Source of the DNA: Paraburkholderia dilworthii
Lineage (GTDB): Bacteria; Pseudomonadota; Gammaproteobacteria; Burkholderiales; Burkholderiaceae
DNA: 64,000 nucleotides
Reading direction: 5' to 3'
Assembly: GCF_000472525.1 (NCBI RefSeq)
Contig: NZ_AWZT01000041.1
Coordinates: forward strand, 109 to 64,108
Position 1 is the stretch's first letter. Each line of letters starts with the position of its first letter. Of the stretch, positions 26,973 to 35,132 are shown piece after piece. Made by a program: the position numbers and the translations under genes. The notes under the pieces are model-generated. The model searched no databases, was not told the origin of the DNA, and was given only the letters and a program-made list of their open reading frames with translations.

Positions 26973-27192
26973 GATCGTGTGTCCTTAAGTTGAGTTAGCG
27001 CCGGCATGCTGCCGCGAAGATTGGCGGCATTCACGCTGTTTCAGCAAAACTGCTGCGGCGCTGGCACTGGACACAATGTAGGCACGATGGCTGCGTGGAT
27101 AAAGCGGCTCGCGGCGAATAGATACGTCGGGACAGCCGAACAATCGGCAAACGGACTGTAAACGAGCGATTTGGCGACTTGCAGGCGCAGCT

Positions 27193-27279
27193 TCAGCGCT
27201 TGCGCCTAAGCGCGATATGCGTGGCGATGCTCAATAGCACCGCCAACGCACCCAAGGTATCCAATGCGGCAGACAACAC
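27193..27279 (-). CDS. Possible 28-residue membrane protein
   Basis: A 28-codon frame starting with GTG, with a perfect AAGGAG 6 bases upstream and a stop codon in frame shortly before it. The product is a single hydrophobic helix (LSAALDTLGALAVLLSIATH) with a basic tail IALRRKR, as in small inner-membrane proteins oriented with the positive end inside. No family is recognised. The rest of 26973-27192 shows no gene. The strong ribosome site and transmembrane pattern are seen directly; that it is expressed is inference. Confidence 0.45.
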   Translation of the reverse strand: MLSAALDTLGALAVLLSIATHIALRRKR

Positions 27280-27622
27280 GATCGTCTCCTTGCTAGCGTG
27301 GCCACTGCTTCAGGAACGATTGGCTACCTTATCGATTAAAGGACTTTTGCGGAAATTCGGCAACTGTAGTGGCTCGCCGGGCGGGCTTAGCCCGCCTGCG
27401 TTCCGTATTCGGTTACGGCGGGCGGCTCGGGTTTGGGTTTGGGCTTCGGCTTCGCCGGATGGCGCATGCTTTGCTGCGGCGCGTCGCGCGTAATGGTGGT
27501 TTCGGCGCCGCCGATTACGGCGAGCGTGTTGTCGCGCGCGCCGTCAATAGAGCAAACTGCCGACGACAAGTCCGCCTGCGACGGTGGACAATGCCCTATC
27601 CCGGCAACTGCACGGAATGCCT
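27280..27622. other. Intergenic region with a weak minus-strand open frame
   Basis: A 60-codon minus-strand frame (27387-27569) encodes a KPKPKPKPEPP tail, and the adjacent frame reads a hydrophobic LSTVAGGLVVGSLLY just before it, as though a small membrane protein had been frameshifted. A GGCGGGC-TTA-GCCCGCC hairpin lies at 27380-27396 at its end. Neither frame is convincing enough to call. Confidence 0.3.
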
Positions 27623-28963
27623 ATGAAAGCGCAGCGTCCGCGTCGTCCTCCGCAGTTTCCCGGCGATTCTCCGCACGCCGAGTGGCGCGACCACACACTG
27701 CCTTATATCGTCGTGGCCGCGATGACCGTACTCGTGGTCACGCTGATCGTGTGGCTCGTCGACCCTGCTCCGCCGAAAACCATCACGCTCAGCGCGGGCC
27801 CGCATGACAGCTCGTTTGTCGTCGCCGCCGATCAATACAGAAGAATCCTCGCGCAAAACGGCATCACGCTGAAGGTGCTCGAATCCGATGGCTCCGTGCA
27901 GAACCTGCAGCGCCTGCTCGACCCGAAACAGCACGTCGACCTTGCGCTTGTGCAAGGCGGCGTCGCGGATGGGCTCGATACGTCGTCGCTGATGTCGCTT
28001 GGCAGCGTCTTCTACATCCCCGTCGCGGTGTTTTATCGCGGCACCGGCGTGACGCAGCTGTCGCAACTCGAAGGCAAGCGGATCGCGGTGGGCCGCGAAG
28101 GCAGCGGCACGCGCCTGCTTGCGCTGAAGCTGCTCGATGCAAACGGCATCGAGCCGGGCGGCGACACGACACTCGTGCCGAGTGACGGTCTGCAAGCGGC
28201 CACGCAACTCGTCACGGGCGACGTGGACGCGGCGATCCTGAGCGGCGATTCGGCGACACGCGCGCTGATGCTGCGCCTGCTTCGCGTGCCCGGCATTTCG
28301 GTGATGAATTTCGACGAAGCGAGCGCCTATACGCGGCTTTTTCCGTATCTGGATCAGATCGATCTACCGCCAGGCGTGCTCGATCTGCGGCATAAAATCC
28401 CGCCGGAGACGGTGCATCTGATTAGCCCGACGGTCGAGCTCGTAGCGCGCACCAATCTGCATCCGGCGATCTCCGACCTGCTTATCGAAGCGGCGCAGGA
28501 AGTGCACGGCATGCCGGGCCTGTTACAGCGCGCGGGCCAATTTCCGAGTCCGATCGCGCACGAGTATCAGATCAGCGAAGACGCGCAACGCTACTACCGC
28601 ACCGGCAAGAGCTTTCTGTACCGGACGCTGCCGTTCTGGCTCGCGAGCATCGGCGACCGCACGCTCGTATTGCTGTTGCCGGTGGCCGTGCTGCTTTTTC
28701 CCGCGATGCGGCTGATCCCGGCGCTGTACCGGTGGCGCGTGCGTTCGCGCATCTACCGCTATTACGGTTCGTTGATTGCAATCGAGCGCGGCGCGCTCGC
28801 CCAGACGACCGACGAAGAGCGCAAGCGGCTCTTCGCGGAACTGGATCAGATCGAGGAATCGCTGAATGGGCTACGCATGCCGCTCGCTTACGCGGATGCG
28901 TTCTATGTATTGCGCGAACACGTCGGCTTCGTGCGCAGCAGGCTGGGCGCCGCTGCGCACTGA
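27623..28963 (+). CDS. Membrane-anchored TAXI-family solute-binding protein
   Basis: A 446-residue protein with a TAXI (TRAP-associated extracytoplasmic immunogenic) binding domain between two membrane segments. The N-terminal helix is LPYIVVAAMTVLVVTLIVWL, the binding domain spans about 48-320 (ITLSAGPHDSSFVVAADQY, GREGSGTRLLALKLL), and a second helix LVLLLPVAVLLFPAMRLIPA lies near 335-355, followed by a basic, helical cytoplasmic tail. Ordinary TAXI proteins are free in the periplasm; this architecture without TRAP membrane genes nearby suggests a sensor or an adaptor rather than a simple carrier component. The ATG at 27623 was chosen; 27584 and 27617 are alternatives. Confidence 0.83.
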   Translation: MKAQRPRRPPQFPGDSPHAEWRDHTLPYIVVAAMTVLVVTLIVWLVDPAPPKTITLSAGPHDSSFVVAADQYRRILAQNGITLKVLESDGSVQNLQRLLDPKQHVDLALVQGGVADGLDTSSLMSLGSVFYIPVAVFYRGTGVTQLSQLEGKRIAVGREGSGTRLLALKLLDANGIEPGGDTTLVPSDGLQAATQLVTGDVDAAILSGDSATRALMLRLLRVPGISVMNFDEASAYTRLFPYLDQIDLPPGVLDLRHKIPPETVHLISPTVELVARTNLHPAISDLLIEAAQEVHGMPGLLQRAGQFPSPIAHEYQISEDAQRYYRTGKSFLYRTLPFWLASIGDRTLVLLLPVAVLLFPAMRLIPALYRWRVRSRIYRYYGSLIAIERGALAQTTDEERKRLFAELDQIEESLNGLRMPLAYADAFYVLREHVGFVRSRLGAAAH

Positions 28964-28999
28964 ACGGCCACCGTGTGTTTCAGGTAGCCGGCCCGGATA

Positions 29000-29848
29000 T
29001 TAGGCTTCAGGGGCGCCGGGAGTCGTCTCGGAGACGTTGGCGGATTGCGCAGCAACTTTGTCGTCAGGCGGCGCATCCGCGGAACCGGCTTGCGCCTTGA
29101 TCTCCCCGGTTTGCTGCGGGGTTTCGAGCGACGCATCCTGCGGGGCTTCTTGCGGGGCTTCCTGCGAGTGCGCCCCTGCATCCACCGAATTTGCGGCGGG
29201 CGTTTCCTTCTCCGAACCAGCCGATGCAGCCGCCGCCTTCGAGCTTTTCGCAGCGCGATGCGCCTGCAAACGTTGTGCGCCCGCCGCTTCCTGAGCCGTG
29301 ACCTTGCCTGCCTCGGCGCCCGTCAGATCGACGCGAGCCGCGCCTTCGACGAGACACTTCCAGTAGCGGCTGCCGCGGCACCACGTCTTGATCGCGTCGC
29401 GCAGTTCTGCTTCGCTCAGCGACAGTTCCTTCGCGTGCACCACGAGGTCTTCGAAGATGCCGACCTTCAGCGGCAGTTTCGGCGCCGGGTTCTTCGGAAA
29501 CGCGTTCGGGAAGCGCTTTTGCAGACGCCCGATGGACTTCACCACCGGATCGACCGGCCGCGCATCCACCGCGGGCGCCGCCTGCGCTGCTGCGCCCGCG
29601 CCACCGCCGCGGCCACCGCGAGGCTGCGACGGCTTGCCGCCAGGCCGTCTGTCCGGCTTGGAGCCAGACGCCGCGCCAGGCTTCGCGGCCTTCGCACCAG
29701 GCCTGCCATCGCTCCTGACATCGCGCCTTGCATCCGACCTGCCCTCGGCCTTTGCACCGGACCGGACGTCAGCCTTCGCGGCAGGCGCAGCCTGGGCGCG
29801 TGCCGCGGCCAGTTGCTTCTTCAGTTCAGCGAGTTGTTCGAAACCCAT
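29000..29848 (-). CDS. proQ: ProQ/FinO-family RNA chaperone
   Basis: A 282-residue protein with a FinO/ProQ domain at about 105-195 (SIGRLQKRFPNAFPKNPAPK, LKVGIFEDLVV, LRDAIKTWCRGSRYWKCLVE, then GAARVDLTG). This domain binds structured small RNAs and mRNA 3' ends. The N-terminal part is a coiled-coil-like start (MGFEQLAELKKQLAAARAQ) plus a long Gly/Arg/Lys/Ala-rich, positively charged linker; the C-terminal tail is acidic and Gln/Ala/Pro-rich. It is longer than minimal ProQ (about 230) because of these tails. Start at 29848; the upstream frame to 29917 looks non-coding. It is divergent from the LysR at 30004. Confidence 0.87.
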   Translation of the reverse strand: MGFEQLAELKKQLAAARAQAAPAAKADVRSGAKAEGRSDARRDVRSDGRPGAKAAKPGAASGSKPDRRPGGKPSQPRGGRGGGAGAAAQAAPAVDARPVDPVVKSIGRLQKRFPNAFPKNPAPKLPLKVGIFEDLVVHAKELSLSEAELRDAIKTWCRGSRYWKCLVEGAARVDLTGAEAGKVTAQEAAGAQRLQAHRAAKSSKAAAASAGSEKETPAANSVDAGAHSQEAPQEAPQDASLETPQQTGEIKAQAGSADAPPDDKVAAQSANVSETTPGAPEA

Positions 29849-30003
29849 AGCGCACAACCAATCGAGAAAGACGAGATTGTAGCAGCGCTCGGTAAGACGT
29901 TCGTGACGGCGTTGCAACGCCGTCCGGGCCGCCGCCGCGAGCTTTGCGCCGGCTTGCGATTACACTCGACGTTTCAGGCATCCCCGGCTCGCTTTCGCGC
30001 TTC

Positions 30004-30915
30004 ATGGACCTCAGGCAAATCCAGTATTTCATTGCGCTTTTCGAGGACGGCTCGGTCACGCGCGCGGCGAAGCGGCTCAATATCGTGCAGCCGGCGCTCA
30101 GCATGCAGATTTCGAAGCTGGAAACCGAACTGCATCAGAAGCTCTTCGAGCGCGGGCCGCACGGCATGACGCCGACCGACGCCGCGCGCCAGATGTATCG
30201 CCTCTACACCCCGATCATGCGCGACATCGAGCGCGCACGCGAGCAGTTGAGCCGGCGCGATGCGATTGTCACTGGCCGCGTCGCGCTCGGCATGGTGTCG
30301 TCCGAGGCGGAAAGCGTGCTGCCGGAATCGCTCGCCAGATTCAACGCGATGTTTCCGCAAGTCGAGGTATCGGTCGCGGACGGCTTCAGCGCGCAGCTGA
30401 TCGACGCCGTCGAGGCAGGCCGGCTCGACGCGGCCATCATCAACAAGCCGCGGGGACGTTTGACACTCGACGTCGTACCGCTGCTCGACGAAGAGATGGT
30501 GCTCGTGACGAGCGCCGCACTCGGTCCGCAACTGCCGCCTGCGCTCGAGCTCGCCGCGCTCGCCGGCATCGAGCTCGTGCTGCCCACGCGGCGCAACGGC
30601 CTGCGCGGCGTGCTCGATGCTGCACTCCTCGCGGCCAACGTGGTGATCAAGCCGAAGTTCGAAATCGACCTCCTCAACACGATCGTGCAGTTCGTCGAAC
30701 AAAGCAGCGTGGCGACGATCCTGCCGCGCGTGGTGGTTCAGCGCAAGGTCGACGAAGGCGTGCTGTGTGTGCGCGCAATCGCGTCGCCGCCGATCGTGCG
30801 GCACATCATCCGCGTGAGTCATCCGAAGCGTCCGCTCGATCCGGCCGCGCTTGCGCTCATCGACATCATCACAGAAGAGATTCGCAGGGTGACGACCGGC
30901 AGGGCGCTCGCGTGA
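30004..30915 (+). CDS. LysR regulator at the distal end of the hmf cluster
   Basis: A 303-residue LysR regulator. The DNA-binding helix region MDLRQIQYFIALFEDGS, then TRAAKRLNIVQPALSMQI is identical over the first 36 residues to the LysR at 43650, at the other end of the hmf genes, and similarity continues to the C-terminus. Such a pair agrees with the two LysR regulators (HmfR1, HmfR2) described with furan clusters; which is which cannot be told here. It converges on the MFS gene at 31000. A likely activator responding to a furoate-type intermediate, by context. Confidence 0.87.
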   Translation: MDLRQIQYFIALFEDGSVTRAAKRLNIVQPALSMQISKLETELHQKLFERGPHGMTPTDAARQMYRLYTPIMRDIERAREQLSRRDAIVTGRVALGMVSSEAESVLPESLARFNAMFPQVEVSVADGFSAQLIDAVEAGRLDAAIINKPRGRLTLDVVPLLDEEMVLVTSAALGPQLPPALELAALAGIELVLPTRRNGLRGVLDAALLAANVVIKPKFEIDLLNTIVQFVEQSSVATILPRVVVQRKVDEGVLCVRAIASPPIVRHIIRVSHPKRPLDPAALALIDIITEEIRRVTTGRALA

Positions 30916-30999
30916 GCGTGAGGTCATGCGACGTGACGTGACGTGAACATCGGCGCCGTGCGCGTTCGCCCAATGCAAAAACCATCACCTTGCAGCGCT

Positions 31000-32385
31000 T
31001 TACACCGTTTCCCGAACCGAGCCGCTGTCGAGCTTGCCGCGCGTTTCCGGCACGATAAACGCGCCGATCAGGAAGATCACGCTGATTGCGCCGACAAAAA
31101 TCGCGAGCGTCAGCGGCAACTGGCTCGCATCTTTTGCCACCAGCGAGACCGCCGTCGGCATCATCCCGCCAATTGCGAAGCCGATATTCCACGACAATCC
31201 CGTACCGGTCGCGCGAATCGCGGTCGGAAAGCGCTCGTTCAGAAAGATCAGGATCGGCGCATAGCCGGCGCTGCCGAGCGCGCTCAGAATCACCGCGTAG
31301 ACGCCGACCATCGTAATGCTCGACGCGCCCGGCAATAGCAGGAACAGCGCGGGCAACGCAAAGAGACGAATCGTCCCGAGCCACAGGAACGCCGACTTGC
31401 GCCCGATGAAGGTGCTCAAATGACCCGCCCCAACCGATGCAATCACCACTGCCACGCTACACAGCATCAGGATTGCCGCCGCCGCGCCGTTCGGCGCATG
31501 GCTCACCACCTTCAGAAAAGTCGGCAGGTAACCTGAGGTCAGGTAATAGCCGCTGCCGCCGCCTATCGTCAGAAGCAGATTGACGAGGAGGATCGAGCGG
31601 TAGTCGCGCGAAAAGAGCGTGCGAACCGGCGAGCGCACCACTTCGACCGGCGCCTTCACCGCCGACGTGGATGCAGCCGCGGCCTTGGCTGCTTTCTCGG
31701 CCGCGAGCTTTTTCCACAGCGGCGATTCTTCGAGGCTGCTGAAGACAAACAAGCCCAGCATCGAACTGACGATGCCCGTGAAGAACATGCAGCGCCAGCC
31801 CCATACGTCGAAGAGCTGCCCCGGGAACAGCGTGGACATCGCGAGATAGGTGAGCGACGCGAGCAGCGCGCCGAGCCCCGCTCCGCCGCCGCCGATCAGA
31901 CCCGACACCGCGCCGCGATATTTCGGCGCAACCGATTCCGTGCCGATGGTATGAGTCGACGCCACCACGCCGCCGACGAACACGCCCTGCACGAGACGCA
32001 GCGCGAGAAAGATGATCGGCGCCGCCAGGCCGACCTGCGCGACGGTGGGTAGGAGCCCGAACGCGGCCGTGGAAACTCCCACGCCGACCACGGCAATGAT
32101 CATCGCGCCCTTGCGTCCGTGGCGGTCCGCATACGAGCCGAACCATGCCGAACCGAGCGGGCGCATCAGCAAGGTCACCGCAAACGACGCGTACACCGCC
32201 GCGAGCGAAAGCATCGCATGCTCGGACGGAAAGAAGAGCCGCCCGACCACTGGCGCGACGAACAGCAATACGAACAGGTCGAACAGATCCAGTGCCCAAC
32301 CGAGGCACGAGGCCAATACCGCACCCATCACTTGCCGCTGATCGATCGCGGGCAAGGCGGCGCCATTTTGCGCTGCTACGGACAT
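31000..32385 (-). CDS. MFS transporter of the hmf cluster
   Basis: A 461-residue major facilitator with 12 predicted membrane segments. It has the aromatic acid:H+ symporter/sialate-like pattern: LGWALDLFDLFVLLFVAPVV in helix 1, GSYADRHGRKGAM in the 2-3 loop and a long charged central loop (AAEKAAKAAAASTSAVKAP). It is the last gene of the hmf run, matching the MFS carriers (hmfT) of known furan clusters, so uptake of furoate, FDCA or related acids is likely. The second ATG at 32385 was chosen because AAGGAG lies 6 bases upstream. Confidence 0.85.
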   Translation of the reverse strand: MSVAAQNGAALPAIDQRQVMGAVLASCLGWALDLFDLFVLLFVAPVVGRLFFPSEHAMLSLAAVYASFAVTLLMRPLGSAWFGSYADRHGRKGAMIIAVVGVGVSTAAFGLLPTVAQVGLAAPIIFLALRLVQGVFVGGVVASTHTIGTESVAPKYRGAVSGLIGGGGAGLGALLASLTYLAMSTLFPGQLFDVWGWRCMFFTGIVSSMLGLFVFSSLEESPLWKKLAAEKAAKAAAASTSAVKAPVEVVRSPVRTLFSRDYRSILLVNLLLTIGGGSGYYLTSGYLPTFLKVVSHAPNGAAAAILMLCSVAVVIASVGAGHLSTFIGRKSAFLWLGTIRLFALPALFLLLPGASSITMVGVYAVILSALGSAGYAPILIFLNERFPTAIRATGTGLSWNIGFAIGGMMPTAVSLVAKDASQLPLTLAIFVGAISVIFLIGAFIVPETRGKLDSGSVRETV

Positions 32386-32475
32386 CGTCATCTCCTTGAC
32401 TGTCTGCGGGCGTCTTTCGATCGTCCGCGATTTGGCGCACGTTCTATCGCGTGCTTGGGTGGTGTTAAGAAACGT

Positions 32476-34218
32476 TCAGGAATGCGTGGCGACAACCGGC
32501 GCCGCACGCAATGCATCGCCGGCGCGCTCGGCGAGACGCCGCGCGAGCATCGTGTCGGCGATCTTCTCGGCCATCATGATGGTTGGGATATTCGTATTCG
32601 CAGACGGCAGGCGCGGCATCAACGACGCGTCGACCACGCGCAAGCCGTGCGCGCCGCGCACGCTGCCCGCGGTATCGGTGACGGCTGCCGGGTCGTTCGC
32701 GTCGCCCATGCGGCAGGTGCCGCTCGCATGCCAGACGCCGAACACGTTCGCACGAATGAAATCTTCGAGCGCGGCCTGATCGGCGAGCAGATTCGCGAGA
32801 CGCTGACCACGCGTGAAGAAGCGTTCGATCAACCTGCGCCGCAGCGGCGCAGGCGCATCGAGCAAGCGGCCGAGCAGTGACGTCAGCAGCGCATTACCCT
32901 TGCCGACACGGCTTAGCGCTTTGACGCGCGGTGAAAACGCAGCGGGAAAGAAGTCGCGCGAGTCTCCGCCAAGACCGGAGGCCGCGACGATTTGCGCAAG
33001 CATCCGCACGCCGCAAACAAGCCGCGCGACATCGCGCGGGTCGTCGAGCAGATTCAGATCGACGCGCGGCGGCACGGCGGCATCGGCGCAAACGAGTTGC
33101 ACGCGGCCGCGCGAGTCAGGACGGTTGCACCAAAGAAAAAAGAGGCCCAGCCGGTTGCCGAGTTCATGCCAGGCCGCGCGGGTCGCACTCGACAGATACA
33201 GGTCCGACGCTTCACCGCCGGCAATCCCCGAACTCAGGCGCGCGGCCGTCATGCTCGCGCGTCGCCGCGACAAGGGCATGCGCAATCGCGGCTCGAGAAA
33301 GTGGCAGAACGTGAGCGACGGATGGTCCTGCAGATTGCGGCCCACACCCGGCAGATCGATTACACAGTCGATGCCGAGCGCATTCAGTTCGGCCTTTGCG
33401 CCGATGCCCGCGCGCATCAACATCGCCGGCGATTGCAGCGCGCCCGCGCTCAGCACCACTTCGTTCGCGTTGAAATGCACGCGCTCGCCGTTGCGTGCAA
33501 GCGCAACCACACCACGCGCCGCGCGTCCTTCCATCACGATGCGTTCCACTCGCAGCCCGGCATGGATATGCAAATTGCCCCGCTTCCGCGTGGCCTCGTC
33601 GAGATACGCGATGGCTGTGGATACGCGACGGTCGTCGAGATTCGAGAATGCGGCGGGAAAAAAGCCGTCGCCGAATTCCGCATTCTGGTCGCGCAGTGCC
33701 GCGATTCCGTTCTTGCGCATGCCGGTCGCGAACGCATCGCAGAACGGCGGCCAATCGGCGGGCATGATGCGCCGGATCGGCACCGGCCCGTCTTTGCCGT
33801 GCAGTTCACCATCGGGAAAATCGACATCGCGTTCGAGCTTGCGAAAATACGGCAGCACGTCCTGCCAACTCCAGCCGCTCGCGCCGTTTGCCACCCAGTC
33901 GTCGTAGTCGCGCGGCAAACCGCGATTGGCCGACTGCACATTGATGCTGGAGCCGCCACCCATCACGCGGCCCTGTTCGTAGACGCGCGGCGCCGAATCG
34001 CGCGTCGCGCGCGCCTTCAATTCAGGCCAGATGTACGTGTCGCCGCAAAACACCGGCATCGGATAACTGTCGAGAATCTCGGAGGGCACGCGGCCCGGCG
34101 GCGTGTCCGCGCCGGCTTCGATCAGCGCGACGCGCAGCGACGGTACAGCAGAGAGGCGCTGCGCGAGCACGCACCCCGCCGATCCGCCACCGACGATCAC
34201 GTAATCGAAGTGTTCCAT
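32476..34218 (-). CDS. hmfH: HMF/furfural oxidoreductase (GMC family)
   Basis: A 580-residue GMC flavoenzyme. FAD motifs: DYVIVGGGSAGCVLAQRLS at the N-terminus, VMGGGSSINVQSANRG near 85, and the C-terminal GTCRMGD with VVDASLMP. The catalytic His is expected in VWHASGTCRMG. HmfH oxidises 5-hydroxymethylfurfural stepwise to furandicarboxylate and furfural to furoate, using O2. The assignment rests on its place next to hmfE-D-C-B-A-G-F; a choline-dehydrogenase-like activity would otherwise be possible. AAGGAG precedes the ATG by about 9 bases. A repeat-rich 102-base gap separates it from hmfE. Confidence 0.85.
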   Translation of the reverse strand: MEHFDYVIVGGGSAGCVLAQRLSAVPSLRVALIEAGADTPPGRVPSEILDSYPMPVFCGDTYIWPELKARATRDSAPRVYEQGRVMGGGSSINVQSANRGLPRDYDDWVANGASGWSWQDVLPYFRKLERDVDFPDGELHGKDGPVPIRRIMPADWPPFCDAFATGMRKNGIAALRDQNAEFGDGFFPAAFSNLDDRRVSTAIAYLDEATRKRGNLHIHAGLRVERIVMEGRAARGVVALARNGERVHFNANEVVLSAGALQSPAMLMRAGIGAKAELNALGIDCVIDLPGVGRNLQDHPSLTFCHFLEPRLRMPLSRRRASMTAARLSSGIAGGEASDLYLSSATRAAWHELGNRLGLFFLWCNRPDSRGRVQLVCADAAVPPRVDLNLLDDPRDVARLVCGVRMLAQIVAASGLGGDSRDFFPAAFSPRVKALSRVGKGNALLTSLLGRLLDAPAPLRRRLIERFFTRGQRLANLLADQAALEDFIRANVFGVWHASGTCRMGDANDPAAVTDTAGSVRGAHGLRVVDASLMPRLPSANTNIPTIMMAEKIADTMLARRLAERAGDALRAAPVVATHS

Positions 34219-34270
34219 CTGCGTGTCTCCTTGAATCGTTTTATGTGCTTTGGGCTCGCGAGTCGTTCAG

Positions 34271-34331
34271 CGCCGCTTAATTGCCGCTTAATTTCCGCTT
34301 AACTAGTGCTCAGTTGCCGCTCAGCTGCCGC
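34271..34331. repeat. Degenerate 11-base tandem repeats after hmfE
   Basis: Five to six imperfect copies of GCCGCTTAATT/GCCGCTCAGTT run through the hmfE-hmfH gap and into the last codons of hmfE. On the minus strand each copy gives a TAA or TGA triplet, so the hmfE stop codon itself belongs to the array. Confidence 0.7.
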
Positions 34332-35127
34332 GAAACACCGGCTTGCGCTTGCCATGAAACGCCTCCACGCCCTCGCGAAAATCGTCCGATGTACGCAAGC
34401 GGCTGTAGCAATGCCCTTCGAGTTCGATTGCGATCGACAGCGGCGCGTCCTCGGTATCGTTGAGCAACTTCTTTGCGGTTCGCTGCGCGAGAGGCGAAAA
34501 CGCGCGCAGTTCATCGACGAGCGCATCGGTGGCGGCTTCCAGTTGCGCGTCGGCGACGCACTCCACCGCGATGCCCCACTCGTAGGCCTGCTTGCCGGGG
34601 ATGCGGCGCGAGCGCATCACGATGTCCTTCGTGCGGCCGATGCCGACCATCTGCTGCAAGCGCGCCGATCCGCCCGAGCCTGGAATCTGGCCAAGCTTCT
34701 GTTCGGGCAACGCGTAGAAAGTGGTGTCGGTGGCAATACGAAAATCGCACGCGAGCGACAGTTCGAAACCCACGCCGAAGCAGAAGCCACGGTTAGCGGC
34801 GATCACCGGCTTCGAGCAGCGGGCTGGCGCAGCGATATTCCACGCAAGTGTCGACACATGTTCCGGCGACGCTTCGAGAAAGCCCCTGATGTCGCCGCCG
34901 CTCGAAAAATGTTCGCCGTTGGCGCGCACCACGATCACGCGCACACGTTCGTCTTCGTCGAGCGCCTCGAAGGCCGCGCGCAACTGGTCGCGCGCATGCA
35001 TCGAAATCACGTTGAACGGCGGCCGGTGCAGAACGATGTCGGCGCGCTCGCGTTCGGCATCGAGCTCGATAGAAAAGCCGTCGAGGTCTTGCAGCAGGCT
35101 CTGGCCGCGGTGGGTCAGCTCGGTCAT
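34321..35127 (-). CDS. hmfE: 2-Oxoglutaroyl-CoA hydrolase (enoyl-CoA hydratase-like)
   Basis: A 268-residue crotonase-fold protein. The oxyanion-hole regions are visible: EHFSSGGDIRGF and RGFCFGVGFELSLACDFRIA; PEQKLGQIPGSGGSARL carries the usual catalytic-loop position. In the furan pathway HmfE hydrolyses the lactone/thioester formed after ring hydroxylation, yielding 2-oxoglutarate. Start: ATG at 35127 with AAGGAG 8 bases upstream; a GTG at 35136 overlaps the hmfD stop. Five bases separate it from hmfD, so coupling is likely. Function is from the cluster; the fold alone allows hydratase or isomerase. Confidence 0.85.
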   Translation of the reverse strand: MTELTHRGQSLLQDLDGFSIELDAERERADIVLHRPPFNVISMHARDQLRAAFEALDEDERVRVIVVRANGEHFSSGGDIRGFLEASPEHVSTLAWNIAAPARCSKPVIAANRGFCFGVGFELSLACDFRIATDTTFYALPEQKLGQIPGSGGSARLQQMVGIGRTKDIVMRSRRIPGKQAYEWGIAVECVADAQLEAATDALVDELRAFSPLAQRTAKKLLNDTEDAPLSIAIELEGHCYSRLRTSDDFREGVEAFHGKRKPVFRGS

Positions 35128-35132
35128 GAAAG

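Noticed and set aside
26985..26990. CTTAAG upstream of the SDR gene as another PmrA-like box
   Set aside because: No second half-site at 5 bp and no -10 at 10 bp; it lies within the ribosome-site region.
27380..27396. GGCGGGC-TTA-GCCCGCC hairpin as a terminator
   Set aside because: No T-run on either strand and no well-supported gene ends there.
27387..27569. 60-codon minus-strand frame with KPKPKPKPEPP
   Set aside because: Plausible tail but no ribosome site, no family and a competing frame just upstream; left as a note only.
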